A stretch of 64,000 nucleotides of DNA, from assembly GCF_025989125.1 (NCBI RefSeq), contig NZ_JAPDNR010000001.1:3268301-3332300 (forward strand), written 5' to 3'. This DNA comes from Chitinophaga nivalis (GTDB lineage Bacteria; Bacteroidota; Bacteroidia; Chitinophagales; Chitinophagaceae). Below the pieces are notes generated by a model that had not been told where the DNA came from, made no database searches, and saw nothing but the letters and a program-made list of their open reading frames with translations. Positions 17,078 to 25,088 of the stretch are shown in pieces (position 1 is the stretch's first letter; the number at the start of each line of letters is the position of its first letter). The translations under genes and the position numbers were made by a program.

Positions 17078-17112
17078 ATCTGATCTGGTCAAAATAAACA
17101 AAACTGCATCTG
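17078..17112. promoter_or_regulatory. Putative MocR operator, copy B
   Basis: Same element as at 13432-13466, with differences at only three of 35 positions, and the next three bases (TTT) also identical. ATCTG occurs at 17078, 17083 and 17108. It ends 75 bases before the decarboxylase ATG and lies upstream of a promoter-like CAATTTTG (17134-17141), where an activator would bind. Confidence 0.65.
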
Positions 17113-17187
17113 TTTTTTCCACTTTATTTATTGCAATTTTGTTGTTCATTCAGCAATCCAAAATATCCTATTTATTAACAACCAGGT

Positions 17188-18597
17188 ATGGAGATGAAAC
17201 TACAGGATGATCTGCAACAGACCGACCAGCTGTTGCAGCTGACCAAAGACTTTAGCAGTAAATTTTTAGCAGCCATAGATCAATTACCGGCCGATAAACA
17301 ACCTGGGGAGCCTGTGCATTTGCCACTGCCGGTAGCTGGGATGGGTGGCGCTGCTACACTGGAATTATTCCAACAACAATATGGCGATGACCTGGCAGCT
17401 CCTGCAGGTCCCCGTTACTGGGGATTTGTCACCGGTGGCGTAACACCCGCGGCACTCATGGGCGACTGGATTACATCGGCCATGGATCTGAATTCATCGG
17501 ATAAAAGCTCTGTCGCTTTTCATATAGAGCGGGAGACCATTACATTATTAAGATCGCTGTTGGGATTACCGGACGATTTCCTGGGGGCATTCGTTAGCGG
17601 TGCTACCATGGCTAACTTAACCGGACTGGCCATTGGCCGTCAGTGGCTGGGGCAACAACGTGGTATTGATATTGGTCGTGATGGTATGGCTGGTCTGCAA
17701 GACCTTCGGGTAGTATCGGCGCTGCCACACTCCAGTATCGGCAAAGCCTTATCCATGCTGGGGATGGGAAGAGATAATATTATCCGCCTGTCGGTACCGG
17801 ATGACCGGGAATGTGTGGATATTGCCGCCTTGAAAAATTACCTGGAAGCCAACAAAGGCGTTCCTTTAATATATGTGGCCAACGCCGGTACCGTGAATAC
17901 CGTAGACTTTGACGATATCGCGGCATTGGTGGCGCTGAAAAAAGAATATGGCTTCTGGTTGCACATCGATGCGGCATTCGGTGGATTTGCCGCCTGCAGC
18001 GATACTTACAAACATTTGCTGCAGGGTTGGGAAGCCGCAGACAGTATTACCATAGATGCCCACAAGTGGCTCAATGTACCGTACGATTCGGCGATGATTT
18101 TTTCCCGGCATCCCGATCTGCAGGTAGCCGTATTTCAAAATGCAGGTGCCGCTTATCTGGGCGATCCGGCGGCCAACTTTAATTTTATCAATTACATTCC
18201 GGAGAACTCGCGTCGCCTGCGTGCCCTGCCCGCCTGGTTTTCATTGATGGCCTATGGTAAAGAAGGATATAAGTGGCTGGTGGAAAATGATATTATCCTG
18301 GCTAAAGAGCTGGGCATGTTATTGCAGCAGGACAACACCTTCACCTTGCTGGCGCCGGTGCGTATGTGCGTGGTGTGCTTTACGCTGAATGTACCCGCTG
18401 CCTCCCGGGAGGCTGCCGTAGATGCTTTCCTGGAAGCATTGAACAGCAGTGGGGTGGTATGTATGACGCGTACGGTATATAAAGGCGTACCGGGTATCCG
18501 TGCGGCATTGGTTAACTGGAGAACAACTACTAAAGATGTATTGCTGGCCTATCATACGATGAAAGACCTGGCCGCAACCATCGTGAATCAATATTAA
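17188..18597 (+). CDS. Pyridoxal-phosphate-dependent amino-acid decarboxylase (group II)
   Basis: A 469-residue PLP enzyme of the glutamate/aromatic-amino-acid decarboxylase family. The PLP lysine is in TIDAHKWLNVPYDS; the cofactor-holding segments FVSGATMANLTGL and LHIDAAFGGFA precede it. The family removes CO2 from an amino acid to give an amine; the substrate cannot be told from the sequence. An EamA exporter gene begins one base after its stop, suggesting the amine is exported. The upstream element at 17078-17112 ties it to MocR copy 1. Confidence 0.92.
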   Translation: MEMKLQDDLQQTDQLLQLTKDFSSKFLAAIDQLPADKQPGEPVHLPLPVAGMGGAATLELFQQQYGDDLAAPAGPRYWGFVTGGVTPAALMGDWITSAMDLNSSDKSSVAFHIERETITLLRSLLGLPDDFLGAFVSGATMANLTGLAIGRQWLGQQRGIDIGRDGMAGLQDLRVVSALPHSSIGKALSMLGMGRDNIIRLSVPDDRECVDIAALKNYLEANKGVPLIYVANAGTVNTVDFDDIAALVALKKEYGFWLHIDAAFGGFAACSDTYKHLLQGWEAADSITIDAHKWLNVPYDSAMIFSRHPDLQVAVFQNAGAAYLGDPAANFNFINYIPENSRRLRALPAWFSLMAYGKEGYKWLVENDIILAKELGMLLQQDNTFTLLAPVRMCVVCFTLNVPAASREAAVDAFLEALNSSGVVCMTRTVYKGVPGIRAALVNWRTTTKDVLLAYHTMKDLAATIVNQY

Positions 18598-18598
18598 T

Positions 18599-19522
18599 AT
18601 GCGTAAATCACATACAAATGCCTACATCGCATTGGCGATTGTAAGCATTTTCTGGGGAACCACTTATCTGGCTTCCAGCGTAGGCGTCCGGTATATCCAC
18701 GGCATGATGCTGGCAGGATTGCGACAGTCAAGCGCAGGGTTTTTAATTATCGGATTTTTTTTACTGAAAGGACACAAGCTGCCGGAGAAAATTGTGTTGT
18801 CGAAGTTATTTGTTATCGGACTATTGATGCTGTGCGGCAGTAACGGATTATTCACCTGGGCGATGCAATACATTCCCAGTGGACTGGGGGCTATCATTGC
18901 CGCCACGGTACCTATCTGGATTACGCTATTCAGTTATTTCCTGGTGCAGCGTACGCGGTTAAGTCTGCAGCTGATCATTGGGATGATACTGGGTTTCGGC
19001 GGTGTGGCCGGTATCTTCTATAACTATTTATCCAGCCTGGTGAATCCTGATTTTCAGTTTGGCATTTTCCTGTCTTTCTGCGCCTGTATTTTCTGGGCTT
19101 TGGGATCCGTGCTGACGGCCAAATGGGCGCTGAATGTAAATTATTTATACGGCGCCGGTTTCCAGATGTTTTTCAGCGGCGTGGTGATGCTGATCATTGC
19201 CACCCTGTTTATGGGACAACACCTGGATGCCGGCAGCTTTACCATTGAACTGTGGGAAAGCTTGCTGTACCTGGTGCTGGTAGGTTCTGTATTATCCTAT
19301 TCGGCTTATGTATTTGCGCTGAATAATCTGCCGCCGGCACAGGCATCGGTATATGCCTATATCAATCCTATTGTAGCGGTGCTGCTGGGATGGTTGTTGC
19401 TGCATGAAAAACTGACCTGGTTAATGGGCCTTTGTTCCCTGGTAACAGTGGGAGGCGTATTCCTGGTCAACAATGCCTTTAATAAAAGTAAGCAGGCCTA
19501 TCTGGCAGCTGCTAAACAATAA
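18599..19522 (+). CDS. EamA/DMT family exporter
   Basis: A 307-residue inner-membrane transporter with about ten hydrophobic helices in two EamA repeats (ALAIVSIFWGTTYLASS and FLSFCACIFWALGSVL mark the start of each). DMT members export amino acids, amines and other small metabolites. ATG 18599 follows the decarboxylase stop by one base, indicating a two-gene operon. A strong terminator follows at 19570. Confidence 0.92.
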   Translation: MRKSHTNAYIALAIVSIFWGTTYLASSVGVRYIHGMMLAGLRQSSAGFLIIGFFLLKGHKLPEKIVLSKLFVIGLLMLCGSNGLFTWAMQYIPSGLGAIIAATVPIWITLFSYFLVQRTRLSLQLIIGMILGFGGVAGIFYNYLSSLVNPDFQFGIFLSFCACIFWALGSVLTAKWALNVNYLYGAGFQMFFSGVVMLIIATLFMGQHLDAGSFTIELWESLLYLVLVGSVLSYSAYVFALNNLPPAQASVYAYINPIVAVLLGWLLLHEKLTWLMGLCSLVTVGGVFLVNNAFNKSKQAYLAAAKQ

Positions 19523-19569
19523 TAGACGTTTTAGTAATAGCTAACGTTTTAAGGTAGAAGTAAAGAGTC

Positions 19570-19609
19570 AGATGCCCAGCCCGGTCTTTACCGGATCGGG
19601 CATCTTTTA
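19570..19609 (+). terminator. Intrinsic terminator after the exporter gene
   Basis: AGATGCCC and CCGGT pair with ACCGG and GGGCATCT, with a 3/3 internal loop and a CTTT apical loop, followed by TTTTATTTTAT. It ends the decarboxylase-exporter unit. Confidence 0.85.
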
Positions 19610-19669
19610 TTTTATACCGGAAAGCGCTACTTTTAAAGCTTATTGAATCTCTACGTAAATAATTATCTT

Positions 19670-20110
19670 ATGAAAGCTATACGCGCAACCGAATTACATT
19701 TGAATGAAGTAGCTGTATTATTTGACGCCTATCGCAGTTTTTATGACCAGGCTCCGGATTATAAAGGCGCCCTGGCATTTATCGGCGAACGGATTGCATT
19801 GCAGGACAGTGTGATATTTGTGGCCATGGAAGGGGATGAAATTGTAGGATTTACACAACTGTATCCGATATTTACTTCCGTGGGTATGAAGCGTGGCTGG
19901 TTACTCAACGATCTCTATGTACTGGAATCCCACCGGGGCAAAGGTGCTGGTCGTACCCTGATAGATGCCGCAGCGGCTCATGGTCGGGATACGCAGGCCG
20001 CCTGGCTGATGTTGCAGACCTACATGACCAATACCGGCGCCCAGGCGCTGTATGAAGCCACCGGGTTTAAGAAAGATACCGACTCCTATTACTATTATCT
20101 GTCGCTGTAA
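19670..20110 (+). CDS. GNAT family N-acetyltransferase
   Basis: About 146 residues from ATG 19670 (MKAIRATE); an in-frame TTG at 19643 adds nine residues that do not fit the fold. The GNAT core is visible: strand GFTQLYPIF, LNDLYVLESHRGKGAGRTL with the acetyl-CoA-binding RGKGAG motif, and NTGAQALYEATGFKK near the end. Substrate unknown. Confidence 0.9.
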   Translation: MKAIRATELHLNEVAVLFDAYRSFYDQAPDYKGALAFIGERIALQDSVIFVAMEGDEIVGFTQLYPIFTSVGMKRGWLLNDLYVLESHRGKGAGRTLIDAAAAHGRDTQAAWLMLQTYMTNTGAQALYEATGFKKDTDSYYYYLSL

Positions 20111-20135
20111 CCGGGCGATTTATTTACTTTGCAGC

Positions 20136-20699
20136 ATGGATACATCAAAAAATCCCTGGACCATACACTCCAGGGAAATCCGCTACGATAATAACTGGAT
20201 CAGCGTCTGGCACCATGAAGGCCTCAATCCCTCGGGGAACCCGGGGATTTATGGCGTGGTGCATTTTAAGAATCTGGCAGTAGGGGTCATTGCGCTCGAT
20301 GATGAGATGAACATTTATCTGGTAGGACAGTTTCGCTTTCCTGTGAACCGTTTCAGCTGGGAGATTCCGGAAGGCGGCGGTCCATTGGGAGAAGAAGCAC
20401 TGGATACCGCCAAAAGGGAATTACTGGAAGAAACCGGGCTGGTGGCCAGCCGGTGGGAAGAGATTGTGCAGCTGGATATGTCTAATTCCGTGAGTGATGA
20501 AACAGGCGTTGTGTTTCTGGCAAGAGGGCTGGAGCAACGTACGGCAGAGCCGGAAGATACGGAGGAGCTGCACCTGAAAAAAATACCTTTTGAAGAAGCC
20601 TACCGCATGGTGCAACGCTACGAAATCACCGATTCGCTGTCTGTTGCCGCCATACAAAAAGTGAAGCTGATGTTGTATGAAGGGGTATTAAATCAATAA
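20136..20699 (+). CDS. NUDIX hydrolase
   Basis: About 187 residues from ATG 20136 (MDTSKNPW). The ORF is open upstream, but that part overlaps the GNAT gene in another frame. The Nudix box is complete (GGGPLGEEALDTAKRELLEE then TG), with the metal-binding REL.EE. The overall form (EIRYDNNWISVWHHEG, LVGQFRFPVNR) resembles ADP-ribose pyrophosphatases, so a nucleoside-diphosphate-sugar substrate is likely. A TACTTTG box lies just before the start. Confidence 0.91.
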   Translation: MDTSKNPWTIHSREIRYDNNWISVWHHEGLNPSGNPGIYGVVHFKNLAVGVIALDDEMNIYLVGQFRFPVNRFSWEIPEGGGPLGEEALDTAKRELLEETGLVASRWEEIVQLDMSNSVSDETGVVFLARGLEQRTAEPEDTEELHLKKIPFEEAYRMVQRYEITDSLSVAAIQKVKLMLYEGVLNQ

Positions 20700-20719
20700 A
20701 CCCGTTACCTTTGCAGCAC

Positions 20720-21532
20720 ATGGAAAGAAAATACAACGCTTTCAAAGGAGAAAGAAAAGAAGGAGGCGGCCCGAAAAGGTACCCAACGCAGCGGCCTAAA
20801 CAGTCTGCTATGATCATAGGCCGGCAGCCTGTAGTAGAAGCGCTCAACAGCGGCAAATCCATAGAACGGATCTTTTTACTCCGTTCTGCCACGGGAGATA
20901 TTATCCCTCAGATCAAAGAAAAAGCATTTGCCAATAATATTCCCATCAATTATGTTCCGGTAGAAAAACTGAACGGCCTTACCCAGGCGAATCACCAGGG
21001 GTGTATCGCCATTGCCGGTAATGTCACCTACCTGGACCTGCAGGATGTGATCTCTCATGTGATTGAACAGGGAGAAACGCCGTTGTTCCTCATCCTGGAC
21101 GGTATTACAGATGTACGTAATATTGGCGCCATTGCCCGTAGTGCCGTTTGTTGCGGTGCACAGGCTATCATCATCCCGGATAAAGGCATTGCCTCCCTCA
21201 ATGAGGAAGCCGTTAAGTCCTCTGCCGGCGCCCTGGAAAAAATAGCCGTTTGCCGGGTCAATAGCCTGAACAAAGCCATCGATACCTTACATCTCAACGG
21301 GATTAAAGTAATGGCGAGTGAGATGGAAACGGAAACCAAACTCTACGACCTCGACCTGAAAGAACCAGTAGCTGTGATTATGGGTTCCGAAGACAAAGGC
21401 GTATATCCTTCCCTGATAAAAGCTTCCGATACCCTTTTCCGTATACCCATGGCCGGTAACTTTGAATCTTTCAATGTGGCTGTGGCGGCAGGAATTATTC
21501 TGTACGAAGCGTTGAAGCAAAGAACTATTTAA
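20720..21532 (+). CDS. rlmB: 23S rRNA 2'-O-ribose methyltransferase (TrmH/RlmB family)
   Basis: About 270 residues from ATG 20720. After a basic, flexible N-terminus (RKEGGGPKRYPTQRPKQ) comes the substrate-binding domain (IIGRQPVVEALNSGKSIERI) and a SPOUT domain with the three TrmH motifs: GITDVRNIGAIARSA, IMGSEDKGVYP and IPMAGNFESFNVAVA. Members methylate the ribose of a specific guanosine, typically G2251 of 23S rRNA for RlmB; that target is inferred. TTG 20711 is rejected because a TACCTTTG box (20706-20713) covers it. Confidence 0.9.
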   Translation: MERKYNAFKGERKEGGGPKRYPTQRPKQSAMIIGRQPVVEALNSGKSIERIFLLRSATGDIIPQIKEKAFANNIPINYVPVEKLNGLTQANHQGCIAIAGNVTYLDLQDVISHVIEQGETPLFLILDGITDVRNIGAIARSAVCCGAQAIIIPDKGIASLNEEAVKSSAGALEKIAVCRVNSLNKAIDTLHLNGIKVMASEMETETKLYDLDLKEPVAVIMGSEDKGVYPSLIKASDTLFRIPMAGNFESFNVAVAAGIILYEALKQRTI

Positions 21533-21549
21533 TCAGGTTAAATACTGCT

Positions 21550-21605
21550 ATACACATTTATGGGAAGATGATACCCTGTTATCTTCCCGTGAATGTGTAT
21601 TTTCT
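21550..21605 (+). terminator. Intrinsic terminator after the rRNA methylase gene
   Basis: ATACACATT.ATGGGAAGAT pairs with ATCTTCCC.TGAATGTGTAT around a loop of about eleven bases, then TTTTCTT. The near-symmetric stem ends the preceding plus-strand gene. Confidence 0.8.
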
Positions 21606-21645
21606 TACGGCTTAATTCGTAATTTGTATTGCTTATAGTTTTTTT

Positions 21646-22497
21646 ATGCTGAAACTTATAGAATGTCCCCGCGATGCCATGCAGGGCTGGCACAGGATGA
21701 TCAGTACAGATGAGAAAGTAGAATACCTGAATGCCCTGCTGAAGGTAGGCTTTGATACCATCGATTTTGGCAGCTTTGTTTCGCCTAAAGCGATCCCGCA
21801 GCTGGCAGATACCAAAGACGTATTACCCCGGTTGCAGCTGGATGATACTGCGAGCAAACTGCTGGCGATTGTAGCGAATGTAAGAGGAGCAGAAGAAGCC
21901 ATCATCTTTGATGAAATCAACTACCTGGGATTCCCGTTTTCCGTATCAGAAACCTTTCAGTTGCGGAATACCAATAAAACCATTGCGGAATCGCTGGAGC
22001 AGGTACAAACCATGCAGGAGCTTTGCCTCAAAAACAATAAAGAGCTGGTGGTATATATTTCCATGGGTTTTGGAAATCCTTACGGAGATCCTTACAGTCC
22101 GGAAATTGTATTGCAATGGGTAGAAGAGATGGTAAAGATGGAGATCAATACCATTTCCTTGGCAGATACCGTAGGGCTGGCCGATCCTGGTACCATTACC
22201 GCGCTCTTCAAACACCTCATTCCGGCTTATCCCGGGGTGGAAATCGGCGCTCATTTTCATGCTTCCCCCCAGAATTGGGAAACCAAAGTACTGGCCGCGT
22301 GGGAGCAGGGATGCAAGCGGTTCGACAGCTCCCTGAAAGGGATTGGCGGCTGCCCCATGGCAGAAGATGAACTGGTGGGCAACCTGGCTACGGAGCATTT
22401 GCTGGCATTCTGCGAGCAGCACCAGGAGCCGTTGTCGCTCAACCAGGCCGCTCTGCGGGAAGCGCAGCGCCTGGCAGATATCGTTTTTAAAGATTAA
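21646..22497 (+). CDS. Hydroxymethylglutaryl-CoA lyase-like protein
   Basis: A 283-residue TIM-barrel enzyme of the HMGL-like family. It has IECPRDAMQGW (variant of the EVGPRDGLQ metal and substrate site), the FHASPQNWE metal-binding segment and GIGGCPMAEDELVGN with the catalytic cysteine. HMG-CoA lyase splits HMG-CoA into acetoacetate and acetyl-CoA in leucine breakdown; no other leucine-degradation gene lies nearby. The GSCFA gene starts nine bases later. Confidence 0.9.
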   Translation: MLKLIECPRDAMQGWHRMISTDEKVEYLNALLKVGFDTIDFGSFVSPKAIPQLADTKDVLPRLQLDDTASKLLAIVANVRGAEEAIIFDEINYLGFPFSVSETFQLRNTNKTIAESLEQVQTMQELCLKNNKELVVYISMGFGNPYGDPYSPEIVLQWVEEMVKMEINTISLADTVGLADPGTITALFKHLIPAYPGVEIGAHFHASPQNWETKVLAAWEQGCKRFDSSLKGIGGCPMAEDELVGNLATEHLLAFCEQHQEPLSLNQAALREAQRLADIVFKD

Positions 22498-22506
22498 CCA
22501 TTATAC

Positions 22507-23481
22507 ATGCAGTTTCATTTGAGTTTCCCGGTAGAACCGCTGGAATCAGCGATCCGTTACAGCGACGAATTATTGCTGATGGGTTCCTGTTTTGCAGAAG
22601 AAATCGGGGAAAAATTACAGGAACACCGGTTTAATACGATTATTAATCCCAATGGTATCCTGTATAATCCATTAAGTATTACCAAAGCGCTCCATCACTA
22701 TCTCGATGGAAAAGTATATACGCAGGAAGATCTTTTTCAGCATAATGATACCTGGCACAGCTGGGATCACCACAGTCGTTTTGCGGCAGTAACACCGGAG
22801 GCAACGCTGGACGCCATCAATACGGCGCATGCAGCGGCGGCACGCAGCCTGGAGCAGGCAGACTGGCTGATACTCACCCTGGGTTCCGCCCATGCCTATG
22901 TACTCAAGGAAAACAACCGGATGGTAGGTAACTGCCACAAAGTGCCGGCGGCGGCTTTTTATAAAAGAATGCTGACGGCAGATGAAGTGATCACGGCACT
23001 GGATAATGTGATGCACCGGCTGTTTTTCCGCAACCGGAAGATTAATATACTCTTCACCGTTAGTCCGGTGCGGTATATCCGCGATGGAGTGGTAGAAAAT
23101 AACCTGAGTAAGGCCATCCTGCTGCAGGCCGTACATCACCTGGTGAATAAATTTAACCGGCTGTATTACTTCCCGGCTTATGAATTAGTATTGGATGATC
23201 TGCGCGATTATCGTTTTTATAAAGAAGACCTGGTACATCCCAACGCTACCGCTATCAACTACGTATGGGAACAGGTGGTAAAAGCCTGTATCCATCCGGA
23301 TAGCCAGGCATTGCTACATACCATTGCTGAGATCAACCGGGCGGCCCATCACCGGCCTTTTAACCCGGAGAGCAGCCATCACCGGCAGTTTTTGCGCACC
23401 TATGCGGCAAAGGTAAAGCAGGTAATGGCCGATCATCCGCAGCTGGATATGCAGCCGCTGCTCACTTATTTTGAGCAGTAA
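22507..23481 (+). CDS. GSCFA domain-containing protein
   Basis: A 324-residue protein carrying the name-giving motif in LLMGSCFAEEIGEKL near residue 25, followed by NPNGILYNP and DWLILTLGSAHAY. The GSCFA family is SGNH-hydrolase-like (the Ser of GSCF and a late His in YKEDLVHPNATAI fit) and common in Bacteroidota, with unknown substrate. It has no signal peptide. It probably shares a transcript with the lyase gene upstream, and converges with the MFS gene three bases away. Confidence 0.9.
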   Translation: MQFHLSFPVEPLESAIRYSDELLLMGSCFAEEIGEKLQEHRFNTIINPNGILYNPLSITKALHHYLDGKVYTQEDLFQHNDTWHSWDHHSRFAAVTPEATLDAINTAHAAAARSLEQADWLILTLGSAHAYVLKENNRMVGNCHKVPAAAFYKRMLTADEVITALDNVMHRLFFRNRKINILFTVSPVRYIRDGVVENNLSKAILLQAVHHLVNKFNRLYYFPAYELVLDDLRDYRFYKEDLVHPNATAINYVWEQVVKACIHPDSQALLHTIAEINRAAHHRPFNPESSHHRQFLRTYAAKVKQVMADHPQLDMQPLLTYFEQ

Positions 23482-23484
23482 TGT

Positions 23485-24945
23485 TTATAACGGTACATTT
23501 TTTCTGTCTTTAATCGTGATCAACCCGATCACAAAACACAGGAGCGCCACAGCAATCGGATAGATTAATCCTGCCAGGTGGTGATGGTACCGGGCTACCA
23601 GCAACGTGGAAATAGTCGGTAACAACCCGCCGAATACCCCGTTCCCGATATGATAGGGGAGCGACATGGAGGTATACCGGATATGCGTAGGAAACAGTTC
23701 TACCAGAAACGCTGCAATCGGACCATACACCATCGTTACAAACAGTACCTGGATGAAAATAAGGCCTATCAGCCAGATAGCCTGTATACGGCTGACGGTT
23801 AATTCTTTTTTGTCGTTCGTTTGCCGCAGGATACTCCCATCTGTATAGGTATGTACCCGGGTGGTTTGCAACGTGAGTTGCTGGGAATCATTTCGGGTAG
23901 CATGACTTTCTATTTTATACTGCGCGGTAATTTCCTGTTTTTGGCTGATGTCGGCTATACGATCCATCGCACTGTAAATGGGATAATAGGCCAAAGCCGC
24001 TATCAGCATGCCTGCCAGCATAATTTTTTTCCGGCCGATCCGGTCGGACCAGGAGCCGAAAAGAATAAAGAAAGGCGTTCCCAGTACCAGCGCTACGGCA
24101 ATGATAATGTTGGATTGCACAAATTCTATCTGCATGGTTTTCTGCAGAAAAGAAAGGGCATAGAACTGTCCGGTATACCAAACAACCCCCTGACCCATCG
24201 CAGCGCCGAATAGCGCAATCAGTACCAGCCGCAGGTTTTCTTTTTTACCGAAACTTTCCCTGATCGGATTTTTAGCTGTTTTCCCTTCTTTTTTCATTTG
24301 GGTAAACAGGGGCGATTCGTGCAGGCGTATCCGTATGTAATACGACATGATCACCAGCAGTACCGACAACAGGAAAGGAATACGCCAGCCCCAGTTATTG
24401 AAATCCACGGGCGTCATCAGGCTACGGGTAATCAGAATGACGGCCAGGGAAACGAACAATCCGAGGGTGGCCGTGGTTTGAATAAAGCTGGTATAGTAGC
24501 CGCGGCGATGGTCCGGGGCATGTTCTGCCACATAGGTAGCAGCGCCGCCGTATTCACCACCGAGGGCCAGTCCTTGCAGCAGCCGGAGTATCAACACCAG
24601 TATGGGCGCCAGTATACCAATGGTGTGATAGGAGGGGATGAGCCCAATGGCAAAGGTAGACCCGCCCATGATCAGCAACGTTAACAGGAAAGTATATTTC
24701 CGGCCTGTGAGGTCGCCCAGTCGCCCGAAAACAATGGCGCCGAAAGGCCGTACAATGAACCCTACCGCAAAAGTGGCCAGTGTGGCGATGTAGGCCAGCT
24801 CCGGATTGCTGGGCGGAAAAAACTTTTCTGAGATGATCACGGAAAGGCTGCCGAATATATAGAAGTCGTACCATTCTATCAGGGTACCTGCCGACGAGGC
24901 CAGGATCACCTGCCAGATATTCTGCGTGGTGCGTAAATGTTGCAT
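23485..24945 (-). CDS. MFS transporter, metabolite:H+ symporter-like
   Basis: A 486-residue, 12-helix permease. The start AGTLIEWYDFYIFGSL and the loop motifs GRLGDLTGRKYTF and GSWSDRIGRKKIM are characteristic of the MHS branch (proline/betaine, shikimate, citrate-type carriers). A hydrophilic insertion of about 65 residues (from near 335 to 400) lies in the second half, longer than usual. Substrate unknown; it probably takes up an organic acid or betaine-like compound with protons. Confidence 0.92.
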   Translation of the reverse strand: MQHLRTTQNIWQVILASSAGTLIEWYDFYIFGSLSVIISEKFFPPSNPELAYIATLATFAVGFIVRPFGAIVFGRLGDLTGRKYTFLLTLLIMGGSTFAIGLIPSYHTIGILAPILVLILRLLQGLALGGEYGGAATYVAEHAPDHRRGYYTSFIQTTATLGLFVSLAVILITRSLMTPVDFNNWGWRIPFLLSVLLVIMSYYIRIRLHESPLFTQMKKEGKTAKNPIRESFGKKENLRLVLIALFGAAMGQGVVWYTGQFYALSFLQKTMQIEFVQSNIIIAVALVLGTPFFILFGSWSDRIGRKKIMLAGMLIAALAYYPIYSAMDRIADISQKQEITAQYKIESHATRNDSQQLTLQTTRVHTYTDGSILRQTNDKKELTVSRIQAIWLIGLIFIQVLFVTMVYGPIAAFLVELFPTHIRYTSMSLPYHIGNGVFGGLLPTISTLLVARYHHHLAGLIYPIAVALLCFVIGLITIKDRKNVPL

Positions 24946-25088
24946 AAGGGTTTTGTGGATTTTGGTTGTTAGCAGGAAAAAGATAAGGAATATAAATTAT
25001 GCCTGCAAACAACTGTATTAAATCAGGGATGGATGGAAGCCGGAAATCAATAAAGCCTTATCTTTAATTATAAGCGCAATTTTAAACA

